From: Chaetorhynchus papuensis
Taxonomy: Eukaryota; Chordata; Aves; Passeriformes; Rhipiduridae
Assembly (NCBI GenBank): GCA_013396525.1
Contig: VWYX01000214.1
Coordinates: 1 to 64,000 of the forward strand
DNA: 64,000 bases
Direction: 5' to 3'
Shown here: positions 13,701-28,052 of the stretch, in pieces
How positions within the stretch are numbered: position 1 is the stretch's first letter
Layout: every line of letters begins with the position of its first letter
Made by a program: the position numbers and the translations under genes
The notes under the pieces: model-generated
Told to the model about the DNA's origin: nothing
What the model saw: only the letters and a program-made list of their open reading frames with translations
The model's database searches: none

Positions 13701-14535
13701 CAGGTTGGTGTGCAAGCTCCCAGCCTAATCCCCCACTGCAGTGCAGCCACAGCCTCACATTAAAGCATGAAAATTTAAACTCCACGTGTTTTGCAATATT
13801 TACAAATCTATGAAAGTAATGCAAGCAAAAGTCAGTTGTCTGGGGCTGAGAGAAACTGCTGAGCTGGGACGCTTTCCACCAGCAAATCTGTTCCCATCTT
13901 TTATTTACAGGAATTTAAGAGATTTCATTAGTCATAGAACAATTCACATTTCAAGACAAGTGAGGCCACACAGTTGTACTACACTCAGTAACTCCCCTAA
14001 TGGTCCCACATTTTTGCAGGAGGTGCAGAGGCTGAAACTTCTCAGGCTAGAAAGTCCCAGTGATGAAACCCAGCAACCCAACCTTGCTGCAGAGGGTCCC
14101 ACACAAACCTCTCCAAGTGGAGGGTGTCCTGCTGTGGAACCAGGAGCTGGCCCTGCAAAGGAATCTGCCTGTGCACTGTCATCCTCTGAAAATTTTGACA
14201 GTCCCTTCTCTGCTACATATTTCCTGCTGGCCTATTCCCAGAGAGATACAGCCTGGCACGGGAACTACTTTGCTAAATTCATATCTGTCCAACTTTTTCG
14301 AGCTTATGCAACATTGGGTAATCTTTCAATTTGAAATTGAGGTGGATTTTTAAAAAGCTGTTTAAATTCTGTGCCACTCAAACCCTTTTTACACATTTGC
14401 TGTCATGTTCCTAGAAGCAGAAGGGCCATGTTGCAAGAATATTCTCATTTCTTTTATTCACAGGCAGCTTTGTGTTACAGGTTCCTTTGGCAAGAAATAC
14501 CAGTAATATGTATCCATCCCCAAAAATACCTCATC
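7709..14535. other. intergenic, AT-rich
   Basis: No gene recognised. A 69-codon minus-strand frame at 12753-12544 has a protein-like composition (for example RAARPDEWRRTDTLGAVIGG), but I cannot place it in a family and it has no supporting context. The rest is unique sequence with short frames. Confidence 0.55.
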
Positions 14536-14615
14536 CTAGTGGGAGATGTCCCTGCTTATTGCAGTGGGGTTGGGCTAAATGATCTTTAAAGGTCCTTTCA
14601 ACACAAATTATTCTT
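14536..14615 (+). mobile_element. CR1 LINE 3'-tail fragment
   Basis: A short diverged copy: GGGAGATGTCCCTGCTTATTGCAG, GGGGTTGGGCTAAATGATCTTTAAAGGTCC, then TTTCAACACAAATTATTCTTTC, which corresponds to the CR1 terminal TTCCAACCCAAACCATTCT. The match is to the final 80 or so bases only. Confidence 0.7.
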
Positions 14616-17600
14616 TCATTTTATGCTGGGACAAATTCTCTGCTACCAAATGGAAAAGTGATTTCCGTGATAGCCATCAGAACCCACCCCACCATCATCT
14701 TCTGAAAATATGTACCCTTCAGGGACCAGGCAATGGACAGAACTTGATTCATGCCACAGGCAAACTACTTTCCTGAAAATGCCTTGCTTCTCTGGATGCC
14801 ATTTGCTGTCAGACAGGATAAAGCACCCTTTGAGAACAGGATGCTGATGAAGAGAGCTACATAAGCAATGAGAAAAGTGTGTATTTACCAATAGTTTATG
14901 ATTTATATAGGATGAGATCCTCTTGTCTGAGGATCTTCAAAAATATGAAGCTGAGAAACATTCAAAGCTTTCCTGTTACAGAAAACAAGAGGACTCACTG
15001 CACTTGAAAAGGATTGGTTTTTTAACAAGACCATTTGTAAATCCAGAATATATAGATAAGGCAGATTATGGGAACTCAAACCTCCTTAACTTCAGTTGAT
15101 TTTAGCTTTCTTTCCAGAATTATCCAGGCTAGTCTTCTTCCTCCTTGTCTTCTACATCCTTTCTCTCTTCAGGACTCTTCAGAAACATTTTGAGAGCCCA
15201 ACACACAGTCTATGCAACACAGAGCACCATGAGCCCTCTTCTCGATTCACCCATAGATGTTACTGGAAGGAAACAAAATATAGTCTCCCCCTTAGCATAT
15301 GTGTTATTCCTGGAAGGCTCAAAGACCTTCCCATCAAGCTCAGACTGTTCTGGTTTAAAAGGTTCCAGCAATGTTCTTCTGCCACCTTTTCTCCAGCCCA
15401 GTCATAACTCATTAAATGAAACTGCAAATCTAATTTAATCACTGTTCCTTCCCCTCATCTCCTCCTCCTCCTTAAGGGGTTTCAGAATAATCATAAATTT
15501 GCTTTATTCTTGCTTAAAGCCTTAGGGCTGTTCTCTACCTTCCTGACATCAGAAATCCAGGTAGGCACAGTCAGCCTTCAGGAAGCCATCTAAGATGGAC
15601 ACAGCTCTCCTGGTTCGTCTTGGAGGATGCACAGCACAGAGCAGGCAAGTCACCTCCACAGGGCAGGAGCTGCCCTCGGTGTACAGCCCACACGTCCTTG
15701 GCACGTTGACCTGAACAGATGCCAAGCACTTGCTTTTGGCTCCACCTTTAAAACACATCACCTCATTTACCAAGGAGACGCCTCGCGGGCCCTGTGGTGT
15801 GGAGCAGAGCTGGCTGAAACCTTCCTCCCCCATCAAATAAAGATCAGTCCTGCAACAGGGTGCACACAGGCCATGGGTCTGTTGAGAGTCCCATAACGGA
15901 GCTTGAAAAATAATTATGGTACAAGAGGAAATAGTTGGCTTGCTCTGGGAGTATCCTGCAGCTGTGAATACAGCAGCAGTCCCGACAGCCTGGGGAAGTG
16001 TTGCCATTGCTGCCTATCTCAGTGCTATGGAAGAGTTCCTGCCAAAACACACTCTGGTTGGTGTGCTTGATGTGAGAGGACTCCCAAGGACACAGCGGCT
16101 GGTGACTGTCACTGCCACTACACTGGGGAGGTGTCAGCCTCCAAATTGGGCCGGAAATTTCAGAAGATAGGATTAATTTGAGACTTGCTATCTGTCTGGA
16201 CTGTCCTAGAAGAAAGACAGCCTTCTCCCTTCACTCCTGTGTGTGCTGGTGGACTTTCACATGAACGTCTCATTCCACCTCTGGATTCCCTGTGTTCAGG
16301 AAAATTCAGCATTTCTGCAGCTGGAGCTGGGCTGGAGCTCAGTTGGCTCCAGCCAAACCTGGTTGTCAGAGACGACATAAAGAAGAGCTCTGGCCAGTGC
16401 CACTGTGCTTGAAAACTCACACACAGAGCCAAATTCTGGCACTCACACAAGTCTGAAATTTAGAAGACTGGCAAACCTGGACTTGAAAACAATCATGGCT
16501 AATTAAAAATGAAGACAAACTCCTGAGCCAATTACTGAGGTGGGGAGACATTTCTGTTGGGTGTCTTATCCCTTCCTGCACCCAAAATGATTTCTCATTA
16601 TTGGTTGTAAAAGAAAAAAAAAAATACCATCCCTTTTCTCTCAGTTTACCATTAATTCTTCAATTTGTTTACAAGGCAGCAAGTAAAGACTCTTTCTACA
16701 AGGAGCTAAAATGCTTACAGATCACTGTGAGTTCAAAGGATGTGTCATGGAAATACATTGGGGAGAATTACTATTTCTCATCAGTGGGATAATTGCAGGC
16801 AATCCATCTGAAGGTTAGAACACAATATTTGGAAGAAGTTATTGCTTCTACATTTCTTTATAGTCTGACATGAAAGATCTGAAACTTCTTCTGCATGTGA
16901 CTCAAATATGAATAAAGCTCATAACAAAATATAATAGAGGAAAATGAAAAATTCCTGGTTGATATAGAGGCATCTGTGCTGTGGTTAAATTATATTTCGA
17001 TTTTCAGCTCATTTGTTTATTCCTCCAGACAGCTACTGACCACATTCTAGAGGATCTTAACTTTGTTGAGGCCCCCTCGACTTTGCTGACTTTTGATCGT
17101 GCATCAGGGAAACTTTAAATAAATCAGCCACTGCTCTTGGCCAGTAGTGAAAAAACAGAATATGCAAGCAGTATCTACAAATTGCTGAGGATACATACAG
17201 AGCTGTATTCCCTATCCATGGGACAGATAATTCCTCTGCAAAGTCAAAGCTTACCCAGGAGTCCTGGGCTGCTTAAACCAGGTTTGCCAGAAGCTCTCAC
17301 AACTTCCTCTGTGTGGGAGCTCCTGTGGTGACGGAACCAGCAGAGACACGAGCAGGTTGTTGTTTTGCCAGACTCGTCATAACAAAGGACCACAAACTGA
17401 GCTCACCTGGGAAGAAGAGTAAGACAGGTTTTCCTTCTCACACCAAGAGTTCACCTCTTACAGTTCAGATCTTAAAAGGCCCTCTCTGGAATCCACTAAA
17501 AACGTCTAAAATCCACTAAAAATCTGGCACTCGTCTGAGCTTTCCGTCCTTCCTACTTCAAGCATGTGTGAGAGGCCTCCTCACCTTCAAGCCCAGAGTG

Positions 17601-19565
17601 GTTTCTTTGCTCAGACCGGGTCTCTGAGCACAGGAGTCCTCTGGAGGTGCCTAGGAGTCAAATTGCCAGGCCATTGAGAAAGGGCCAGCAGAGCTCTTTT
17701 TCACTGTCTCATGTCATGCCAGAGCCAGGGTGGCAAAGAACAGTCGATCACCTCAGAAATGCTGACCAATATCTCAAGAAATGCATGTCCAGCACAACTG
17801 TGTTGGAAGAGACTTAAGCAATCTGACATCCTCCCCAGCCTTCACTCCTCAGCATGTATTGCTCGCAATTGGTGCAGATTCTTGCCTTCAGCAATTTCTC
17901 ACCCAAGCAAGGCAACTAAAGATACTGACTCCCACCGTGCTGGGGGAGCACGCAACAGCCTTGGGCACTAAACACTTCCCAGGAACAACCCCGAGCAGAT
18001 GGCATAAATTCAGTGAACCGTGGATGGGAAAGGGAATCCCCAGGAGAAGCAGCGACAGCACAGACACTGCAGAGAAGATCTTATTTCTGTGTCCTCACAA
18101 TCCATTTCCATACAGCTCTCAACTTTCCTCCACATAGTGTTTGCGACTTGAGCATCTCTAAGGAATCGCACTTTCTTGAGGCAGGGATGAGGAAGAGAGG
18201 AATAAGCAGCATTTCCTACTCTTGAAGAGAGATCACCGAGACACCAAAGGCCTCTCTCTACCATATGGGGTGGGAGATGTTGCTTTGTGTCAGCATGTAG
18301 ATGTACCAGCAGGATTATATTAGCAGAAGCAGTAAAATGCCCTGACTTCTGCTGCCTCCAGGCCTCAGTTGTTCCCTTGCTTAGCTCCAAGCTCTGAAAC
18401 AGATGTACAGCTGTCTCTGAACTCCTCTGGGCTCTGCATACTGTGCTGCTCCAAGGGCTGAGACACCTCCAGCAATTGTCAAGAAGTACCTCTCAAGTAC
18501 AAGATCAGATGGCAGGATCATAACCATGGAATAAAACAGCTTTCTGGGCCCAGCTGGACTACATCAAACAACCTAGCTACGTTTAAAAGATATTTTCTGC
18601 CCCTTTTCTGAAAGCCACCTTCTCATACCTCCATGCACAAGGGCACAAAAAGCCCCAGGACATGAGACATGCAGGTCACCTGCTGGACAGCAGAGCTGGT
18701 CTGGCTCCAGTGCTCCAAGGTCTGCAAAGCTCTGCCCATCCTGGAGATGTGCACAGCACCAGCACACCTCGGGTTATCACATAACATACCTGGGCAGGTG
18801 CAATAAAAGCAGGAGGCAGCCTAACAGAACACAATACAGCCCTCAGGATTAAGAGGAGGAATTCTTTCTCCTGTTAGAAGTGCTCGTGGTTTGGTTACCA
18901 GACCTCCTTGGTGACCCATGCCTTTAGGGAGCCTTTCACCTTAACCAAACGCTCATGCATCCCACAGCACCAATAACCCCATCCAGACTGAAACCTGGAC
19001 AAATGACCAAAAGAGTGCTGGCATTGAAACTGGCACACTGAAGTGAGTCACTCAATTAGCAACCTCTGTGCAATGTTTAGTAGCCAGAGAAGGGCTGTCC
19101 TGTCTCGTAAGTGACTCACGACGTGAAAGAACACAACACAGCAGTGATCAATCACAAAGGTGAATTAGCAGCAGCAGTTTAGTCCAGGGGCTGAGTACCA
19201 AGCTCAGCTACACATCAATATGATCCATGGCCCTGCTTCTCTCCACTGAGTTAAATGAGTGTAAGCCGATTGTATCATGCAGAGTCTTGTCTAAAGGGTG
19301 GAGATCAAAGAGCAGCAGAGGGAGAGGTTTTCACACACTCCACGTAACTTTACTATGGCGAAACTCCTAGTGCAACAGTTGTCTCACTCCAGATATGCTC
19401 CAGAAGATGACAGGAAAGGAACTGCACAGATTCTACCTGAACAGAGACTTGGATCTACTGGGAAAAGGCAACAAAATATAATTTTAATTCAATATAGCAT
19501 TTTTTACCATCTTTTCTGGAGATAAAGTCTGTTCTTTCTCCTACCCCTCTATGTTCAATCCTGTT
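14616..19565. other. intergenic, nothing recognised
   Basis: Unique sequence with no assignable exon. A 13-base direct repeat (AATCCACTAAAAA) occurs twice near 17490-17525. Frames up to about 150 codons occur on both strands without recognisable domains. Confidence 0.55.
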
Positions 19566-19845
19566 ATAGAATGATAGGACTGTTTGTGTTAGGATAGACC
19601 TTAAACACCATCTATTTCCAAACCCCCTGACACGGACAAAGTGTCTTCTCACCAGACCAGGTTGCCCAGGCCACGCTAAGACTGGACTTGAGCATTTCCA
19701 GGGATGGGGCATCCACAGCTTCTCTGGTCAGCCTGTGCCAGTGTCTCACCACCCTCACAATCAAGAATTTCTACTTAATATCTCACATAAATCTACCCAC
19801 CTTCAGTTTAAAGCCATTACCCCTTGCCTATCAACATATGTCCAT
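19566..19845 (-). mobile_element. CR1 LINE 3'-end copy, antisense
   Basis: Begins TAGAATGATAGGACTG and continues through ACCAGACCAGGTTGCCCAGGCC, GAGCATTTCCAGGGATGGGGCATCC, GTGTCTCACCACCCTCACA and ATCTACCCACCTTCAGTTTAAAGCC. These are the antisense CR1 blocks, including the degenerate C-terminus of ORF2, and explain the 114-codon opening on the plus strand here. Confidence 0.85.
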
Positions 19846-22777
19846 GTCAAATTCCCTCTCCAGATGTCTCCCCACTACCTCCTACTGTAACTCAAGAGCT
19901 GAGCAGCAACAGGAACTTCAGAACAGCATAACCAGGGTGAGCAGGGAAAGCAGTAGAGTTTGCGCTCTTAAAAAGATAAAGGTGTCACACACCCTCCCAC
20001 ACTGCAGTTCTCTCAGTGGTTCTGAAAGCTGAGGACAGCTGGTGGCTACTTGGGAAGAGCTGGGTTTGCACAGCATCAGATAAGAATTCACCAGAGAGAT
20101 GGATAGTTTGTGCTATCAAGGCACCCTCCAGCTAAGCCACAAAATCCTCCTCTTCCTCTCGTTATGAAGAGCAGAATGGCTTTAAGAAACACACGGCATA
20201 ATGGGAAGGAGAGGGGTGTCTGGGCAGGTGGGCACTGCCTTGAGCAGATCCAAGTTCCTTCCATGGTGCCACATGTGTTGGATGACTCCATGCAACGCAG
20301 AAGACAGATATGGACTCAGTGTAATGTTACTCTTCGCTTTCTTAGTAAAGGAAAACACAGTATTTCATACCACAGGCAATCAACTTGAAAAAAAATAAAA
20401 AGGCAAAAAAAAAGCAGAACCCAGAGCCAAGCCCTTTAGAGCTGAAAGGTTGATTCTACAACCTTAGTACCTTTACTTCCTCCTGTTAAGACATGCAAAT
20501 ATGGATAAAAATACTCCAGTGATGCTGATAAAACCTTTACAATGCTGTATCTGGGGTGATCACATTATTCATAGGTTAGCAAGCTTTACATGAATAGTGC
20601 AGCTCATTTGATTGATTTTTTATTCAACTTTCACACAGTGGTAGATAATGGCACAGCATGTCATAAACCCTTTAGAATTCTATTTTAATGTCTTCCCCAA
20701 ATATTTCTAACTTAGCATTACAACAGTTGCTTTCAACTCCGGAGACAAATTCTTTGGAATGCACGAAGGCAAAAAGGCAGAACTCAGGAACAGCCTCAAG
20801 ATAAACTAAGAAGCAAGAAAAATCCTTTTTCACACTTAAAGACTTTGCATTCACTCAGAATTTCCAAGGATAATGATGTTTTCTCCCCTTCAACAGCACA
20901 CAAGGGCCAGATCCATCTGCAGAGATGTTATAATCCAAACCAGATGATATTGCAGTCTGGTGTTCAGGGGAAGACACCTCGAGGTCTCTTTTCCACTCCC
21001 CCATCCCCATCTTATAAATCCATTCAGATGTGAAGGCACAAGATAAGGGCTTATTAGGCTTTTGTAATCAACACTAGAGGCAAATGAGAATCTGTGGATC
21101 CCATAATTTTGTTATTAATGCAGAAGTATTTTCACACCCAGCACTATGTTAGATTGGAATTTAGCCTGAAGTCTTCCATTCCACATCAGTGCCCTCAATC
21201 TATTAACTAGACAGGAGAAACCCTAACTACTCTCCTTTATCCAGACAAGTGCTCACTTTGATAGATTTCTGAGCTACCTTTAAAGAGCTGCACAAAAGAC
21301 AGCTCCAGGGGAGGCTTCCTGTCTGTCTCACGAGCAGTGGCCAGCATGTTCCCCAAACACAAAAATGCAGGCAAAAAACTGAATTCCAAGAGTTGCCATG
21401 ACCTAGTTTCATGTCAACCTTCAAGAGACCCCACTGTGTGCATTATTTCTACATTTTTATTTGATTCAGGGAAATCCAACACTTCCTGTCTAACCCCAGC
21501 TTAGAGACCAAGGCTGTTTTGGGTTACTACAATATAATCTCCCTGTTAAGTGATGGTCTGAGTTCAAAAGACATTGGCTTTAGGGCAGTCCTTCCTTTGG
21601 CTGAGTGAAGAAGGAATTGTGTCTATTACACTAAAAACTCTTCTGTGCCTGTTCTGCTCAAACCCAGATTATACTCAGCCTTTGGAAAAATCAAGTTCTC
21701 TTCTAACTTTTCTCAGTGCAAGGGAATGAAGCCCCAGAGATTTTCAGCAGACCATGCCTGAAGACCACTTGTGTCAGAGCAGGATCTCCAGAGTCAAACC
21801 ATTCAAATTGTGTTTTGTCAGATCTTATGCAGCAGCACCATGTCAGCTCTTCTGCATAACAAAACACAGGAGCACTTTTCATATTGCAGGATAACAAGGC
21901 ACTTTAACAAAAATCATGTTTAAGCAGATTATCCTCAGATAGGAAGAGTTGCTCTGTACTCAGGTTTTGTTGGCAAAAGCAACACTCTGTACAGTTATGA
22001 AGCACACTCTTCCAATTCTATCAACCAGAAATGAGATCATTTGGATCCCATAGACAGTTAGTCTGAGTAGCAACAATCCCAAAAGAAGTCAAGGGGAGTA
22101 TAATACTTGTGGAACAGCAGTCAGGCCCATAATGTACCAATTGCTCATTCAGCATGAGACGAAAGTGTTTGAGTCTTTAATGCTTTGGTTATGTTAATTC
22201 TGCCTTCAAAAGATCCTTAAGCTACAGGGAGGAACACTGGGTACTCACATAATGCTCTAGCTTGAGTCTTTTAATCTCTTACTTAACACAGGCAACACAT
22301 TTACCAAAAATGCAGTGCCACATCCATAAAAAAAATTGTTTTGAGAAAAACCTTTCCAGAAAATGTTAGTGACCTTACCATAAATATATACATTTTATAG
22401 GAAAAGCTTTGATTAAATAATTATTTGTTTAGCTAGTCCCAAATATCCCAAATTTACACTTCCACTTACACAACAACTTCGGTCCTTATATCCTGGTATC
22501 TCAGATCTAACAGCAACCTTTCAGAATTGCTTTTCCTTTTTTAGAGATTCAAATAGGGAAAATAAGTGTCAGAGTCTGAAGACTGGTTTGAATGTATTTT
22601 TTGCAGTGCTATAGGAGGATGAAGTATAGAGAGCACCATGAGTTTGTCCATCTCAAAAATAACCTGCCTGTTTAAAAGCCTTCATTACCTTGGCCACAGA
22701 CCTTTTGAAGCTTCCACCATATTTTGAGTTCTTGTTTGCCAGTGTTCATTAGTTAGGAGGAGACCTCTGAGTCAGCT

Positions 22778-22809
<32 letters not shown>

Positions 22810-22812
22810 AAA
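22778..22812 (+). repeat. (GAAA)n microsatellite
   Basis: About eight and a half uninterrupted GAAA units. Length variation between individuals is likely. Confidence 0.95.
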
Positions 22813-22854
22813 TGTGAGTTTCAGCTTTCTGCAAATCTGATTGTTGAACATTTT

Positions 22855-23110
22855 CAGCTGATTGCTTTATCCCCTGGCCTAAGCCGACTAATTGCTTTGG
22901 TTCAATTGAACGATAATTGGATTGTTCCCCATAGTTGTGGTTCAATGCCACAGCATTGTGCTATTGATAATACAGTAAAAGCCTATTAAATCCATGGCCT
23001 TGCTGTGGAGAATGGTACCTCTAAAACAGACATTTGCTTCTATTGTGCATATTAATGCTAATTTTCTTCTTAGTTAAATCACAGTGTAAGGGCATTACAA
23101 ATATATAGCA
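22855..23110. promoter_or_regulatory. candidate conserved non-coding element
   Basis: A repeat-free block dense in ATTG/CAAT and TAAT words: GACTAATTGC, the palindrome GTTCAATTGAAC (22900-22911), GATAATTGGATTGTTC, CTATTGATAATAC and CATATTAATGCTAATTTTC. The density of SOX-like and homeodomain-like cores is typical of developmental enhancers. Conservation is not testable here. Confidence 0.3.
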
Positions 23111-23864
23111 AGCTGCAGCAGAGTGAAAGAGCAAAAGTTGTGCCCAAGTCTCCTTCCAGGCAACAATGCTAGAAGACCCTTTTCTTAGGTTTCAAAAGGC
23201 CTCAAAATTCCAAAGAGTTTCATAACTGTATTTTAGACCCTTTGCCTGGAAAACTTGCATTTAAGGAATTGCATCCCAACATTTTTCATGTTTCTTGTGA
23301 CAACAGTCAAAAATTCAAAGCACAAAGGTCTCCACAGCTTTAACTCCAGCTCTCTCTTTAATATTTACCAAGAAAACACAGATTTCCCTGAGTGCTCTGC
23401 AGAATGCAGCACATCCAGAGGGTAAACTATTCTCCAGGTGAACATTGTTAATGGAGACTTTTCCATAACAAAGGAGGAAAACTGACTTTTTTCATATGAC
23501 AGTGATTCCAGCCATTGCAGAGCCCAGGTCCTCACCAAGGTGTGGTGAGCAGGAGAGCTCTCAGGTGAGTGAGGGTGAAGCACCTCTTGAGAAGATGAGC
23601 TGTAGCTCAAGTTGAAGAGCCACAACTCTGGGTGGCAGTTCTCAGCCCAGATTCCACAGAAAACCCACCTGTGGCCTTTCCACCCTCCTTCCACAGGCAG
23701 CTTCTCCTTATCAAGATGCTCAAAAATGGGGCTGAAGCACATGTTCAGCTCACAGTACCTGGTCCTGACAAGGCAACATTAATTCTGGCAAAAGAGTTCT
23801 CAAATACAGATAATTTGAATCAGAAAGAGTTATAGCTATCTGTGAGACAGCAGGCAGTCTGGGA

Positions 23865-23904
23865 CATAAAGTTTAATACAGCCTTTGTCATAAAGTTTAA
23901 TACA
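23865..23904 (+). repeat. 16-bp direct repeat, 24-bp period
   Basis: CATAAAGTTTAATACA occurs at 23865-23880 and again at 23889-23904, separated by GCCTTTGT. It looks like a local slippage duplication and no function is evident. Confidence 0.8.
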
Positions 23905-26900
23905 AGTTCACCTCAAAAAACTCTCTGATGCTTTACCATTTTCAAGAATCATCTCAAGGCAAACGTACCTGGGTCCATTTCATGGTTGAGAAGTGTTTGC
24001 CACTGTAATAAATGAGAACTTCAAACCCTCCTGCACCACCTAAGATGAAAACTACCTTCTCTCTGAATTTCTCTTGACTCCTGTTAGCGTGCTGTGGCAC
24101 AACTGTGCTTAAACCTACACTTCTTCCAAGAGCAGAGACTGAAGGTCTCTAAAACCCCTGCATGAGGTGATTAATTAGATGATTATTCACACACAGAGCT
24201 TAATCCCAAACCCAGGGGGACCTGTGGGAGTTTACTGACTAACGACCTGCAAGTTGCCACCCAGAGACTCCCCAAAGATTAATTACGTGCCAGATCTTCT
24301 CAGATTATAGGCCTGATTTACAACACTGTTTGGTATTAAGCTTGCCCAACTCTTTCTATTTTTCAGTTTAACAGTAAGTGTTTGTGCTGAAGTGTTCACA
24401 TTGTTGCTTCAAGGAGCACTTTTGGAGAATGTTCAAAGCCAACCAGCTTAGTGACTTCCAAGGAGGAAAAAAAAAAGATTAAAACAAGAAAATGACATAA
24501 AGATGTTGGCTTGGTCCCTGATGCCAGACCTGGGGGAGAGGAACAGATTTTTAGGCTTTTATTTTAGAACTTAGAGCACACTCATGCTGCAGGATGTCAG
24601 CAAATAGAAAGGGGCTAAGAGACACCAGCAGCTGTTCTTTCCTTCACCTCATCAAGATTCACACTTGTGATTTTTGGTATTTCAACTCCTAAAATACCAA
24701 AAGACCCTGTTCTCAGCTCCCAGGGAAGATGACACTTTCCCTGCCACTCCAAGTGGACATCATTTTGGGCAGTTCCTGGTTTGGATGGGAGTGATGGACC
24801 TCTCAATCAACAACCCACATCAGTATTTCCCTTCTGCCCGCACGGTGTGGCAGGAAAGGAGGTGCAGCTACCTCTGAAGGCCAAGGTAACTCACCAGGTT
24901 GATGGCACCTGGTGTCACACAGACATGGAAAAGGACACAGAGAGATGGCCAGGAGCAGTGAACCTCCTCTTCATGAGTCATCTTCTGGGTGCATAAACCA
25001 CTGGGAGAGCTTTCATTGGAACATTTCTGAGGGAGTTTAGCTCCCTGACCAGCCTCAGTTGGGTTGGTACACCAGGAGCAGGACCAAGGCATTTGCTCAT
25101 TTGTAACAGAATGGGTTCACGGCCCAGTGGGTTCTATGCTTGGCTTCAGTCCACCAGCTGGACCACAAAATACTTGCAGGGGGAGGATCCCATTACAGCA
25201 ATCCTTTGGGTTGGAATTTCTAAGTAAAAGTTGCCACGAGACTATTGGGAAAGGTAAAAGAGCATCTCTAGAACAGAGCCTGCCTCACAGCTGGCATGGA
25301 TTACAGCCTGTGAGGCAGTCCTTCATCCCTTAGGAGTTAGGAGTTTGCAGCAGGGAGAAGTCTGGAAAGCCAGATATAAACATCAGGGATTTCCCTAATA
25401 ATAGGGTTGCTCATCGAAATAGCACAAAGTGACCAAGCTGGCTTCTTCTCCCAGGCAGGAAAAGAGAAAAAGTGTGAAGGAGGCAGTGAGCACACACAGG
25501 TACAAAACTGGGGCTTCACCAAAGCTGCTCTTTCCAGTTTCTGGGGGACTGGGATTTCATCAAGCCTCCACTTGCACTCTTTAACCACAGAACCCATGTC
25601 TGCAGAGCTAAGGGAGGCAAGGGGAGAACATCCAGGAGACAGATCTGTCCTCATCCCTGAATAAGTCATTGTCCACCTCTGGTTCAAGGCAGAGGTAAAG
25701 GCCTTCCTATAGGAGACCTTTTGGTCTGTGAACAGGATTCCTTTTGCTGTCCAAGACAGTTGTATCGGATCTACATCTTCCCACCAGCCCCAGAGACTAG
25801 AGGCACGAGACAAAATACTGAAATTATTAAATAGAAGATGCTAGAGCTGTACAGTTCACATAAGATACAGCAGGAAAATACAAGGATCTGAGTCTCTTCC
25901 TTGGCTCTTCAGCCTAAACCCCTTTGGTGAGGAAGGACTGTTTCCCAGAAATATGCTGCAGCATTACTCACTCAAGTGCTTTACATTTTCTTACACCGTT
26001 TTTCAGCCTCTGTTGAGGGCAGGTCACAGGACTGGGCAGACTGTCCTCACCCAAGAAACAGGCATCAAGTCCTGCACAGCCTTCAAGTCCACAAATTAGA
26101 AACTGAACTGGGGAAAAGCGTCTTTCCTAGATCATCTTGCTGATAACGTCCCTGACTTCAAAGCTCACATCTGTCTCGTGAGGTGAGGAAGGTTTCTAAC
26201 TTTAGTCGACCCAAATTACTTCCAGCCTTCCTCTGCAGCACACAGCAGCGCTGAGTCTTTGTGTTGTGCCTTTGATCACTGCACCTGTGAAATCAACTGG
26301 TCTGGTGTCTCTGCAAAGAAAGCTTCACAGGCAAAGGCGCTGAGGTGAAGCCCATGGCTGAGTCAGCCGTCACTAACACCATGATTCTGCTTTGGAGAGG
26401 CAGCAGGGGGAACCTGAGCACAAAACACACTTTATCTGGAAGGTGTTGAGCTTTTGGGCATTCCTATCCTAAGGGCAGTTCCTCACCTGAGGGGAAGAGT
26501 CACTGTCTGGTTTTCCATAAGGTGGTCCTGCAGGTAGCATAGACAAGCTTTCCTGAAGTTTTAATTAGTAAAAAAAATGATGAAAATACCTACAGCCTTC
26601 CTCAATCCCTGAATAACTTTCAACTTCATCAGGGATGGGAGCCTGGGACATTCTTCCTTTGTATCCTGAAATCTTCCCCATCCCTTCTTGTCTCAATCCC
26701 CTCAATGAACAAACACACTCTGTAAATGCTGAATTTACAGTCACCTATGAAAAAGATGCTTAGAATTAGAGAATTTATGACAGGAATTTTATTATTCCTA
26801 TTTTTCTTCTCAAATTAATTTCTAGTGTATTTTGCAGTTATATTCCTGCTGAGCAGGATGATTGTGGTGGTTCTCCTTCAGTACCAGGATGATTTTTGGT

Positions 26901-27398
26901 CATCCTATACATTTACAACTTTGCTGACTTAGCCACAATAACAAGAAAGTAGCTAAAATTCTCAGGGATACTTGTGACTTTCACTTCTGTTATTTCAAAG
27001 GAAAATAAAGCTCAAGCAAAAAAACACAGCATCTCAGAAAAGGGCAAGGCCATTTTTAAACACCACAAATGAGCAGAGCATAGCACAATTCAAGCTTTTG
27101 CCTATTCATAGACATGACCCTTCTAAAAAGTGAGAAAAGGAAGAAGAGAATTTTTTGTTTTTAAAAAAAGGTTTAAACCCTTAAACAGCAGGATATTATG
27201 TACCTGCTATTAAGCTCCATCTGGCACTAACCATGCAGGCGAGTGACAAGCCAAGACAACTATTTATTCGGGGGGTGTGAGGGGTGGGGGGAAAGACTGA
27301 TTTTAGCAAAAGCCCTAGAACAAAAATTTGTTCGAACTGTTTCTGCACAGCTTTTCATCATGCACTTGCAATTTTTAAAAGTATTTTAAGACACGGTG

Positions 27399-27480
27399 GT
27401 AAATGTGTTAAATAGGTCACTGTCTGTGTCCAGCACAGAGATAAGGGGCTGTTTATAACTCCAACTGCAGAGCTTTGGCT
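27399..27480 (+). repeat. local dispersed repeat, copy 1
   Basis: Begins GTAAATGTGTTAAATAGG and continues with CCAGCACAG, TTATAAC and ACTGCAGA. It matches 28053-28134 without gaps at somewhat under 80% identity by eye. It is not CR1 and I do not recognise the family. Confidence 0.7.
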
Positions 27481-28052
27481 TTTGAGCTCAACTGATAACT
27501 GCTTACATGGCAGGTCCCCAGTGCTTGCCCAGGAGGCGAAAGTTACAGTCAGAGAAAATAAATAAATCTGACTGCTCTCATGTTCAGCCTTGCTCCAGCT
27601 CACCAATATTTCTATATATGGCAGCCCTGGAGCTCTGGTGCACAGATACCACTGAGGAGCACATGATGAGTGGGAAAAGCAGTCCAAAAACATTAAAACA
27701 TTAGGCAAGGAGGCAAACTGGATGGTTTTCCAAGAAGAAGATGAGAGGAAGTAGGTGTGACATTTCTGCCAAAGAGGACTTGAGTCCTGCAGCTGCTGCC
27801 AGAAGTGACGTGCTGTGACACTGCTTGTTTGGTTCAAACAGAAGCTGCAGGAGGGGGTCTGAAGGAGAGAGACACCCGAGAGACACATGAAGCAGCATCA
27901 GCATTGATCCAGCACTGCCTAGGCCAGGACAAAACTGAAGGCAAGAGCTGTGTGACCCATAGAACAGGTGTGTATCAGGGTAGGCACAGTCTTGGTATCC
28001 CGCAAGGAAAATATTCTGGCCAGTGCACATGATGGAGGAGCTGGCAGAGAGT

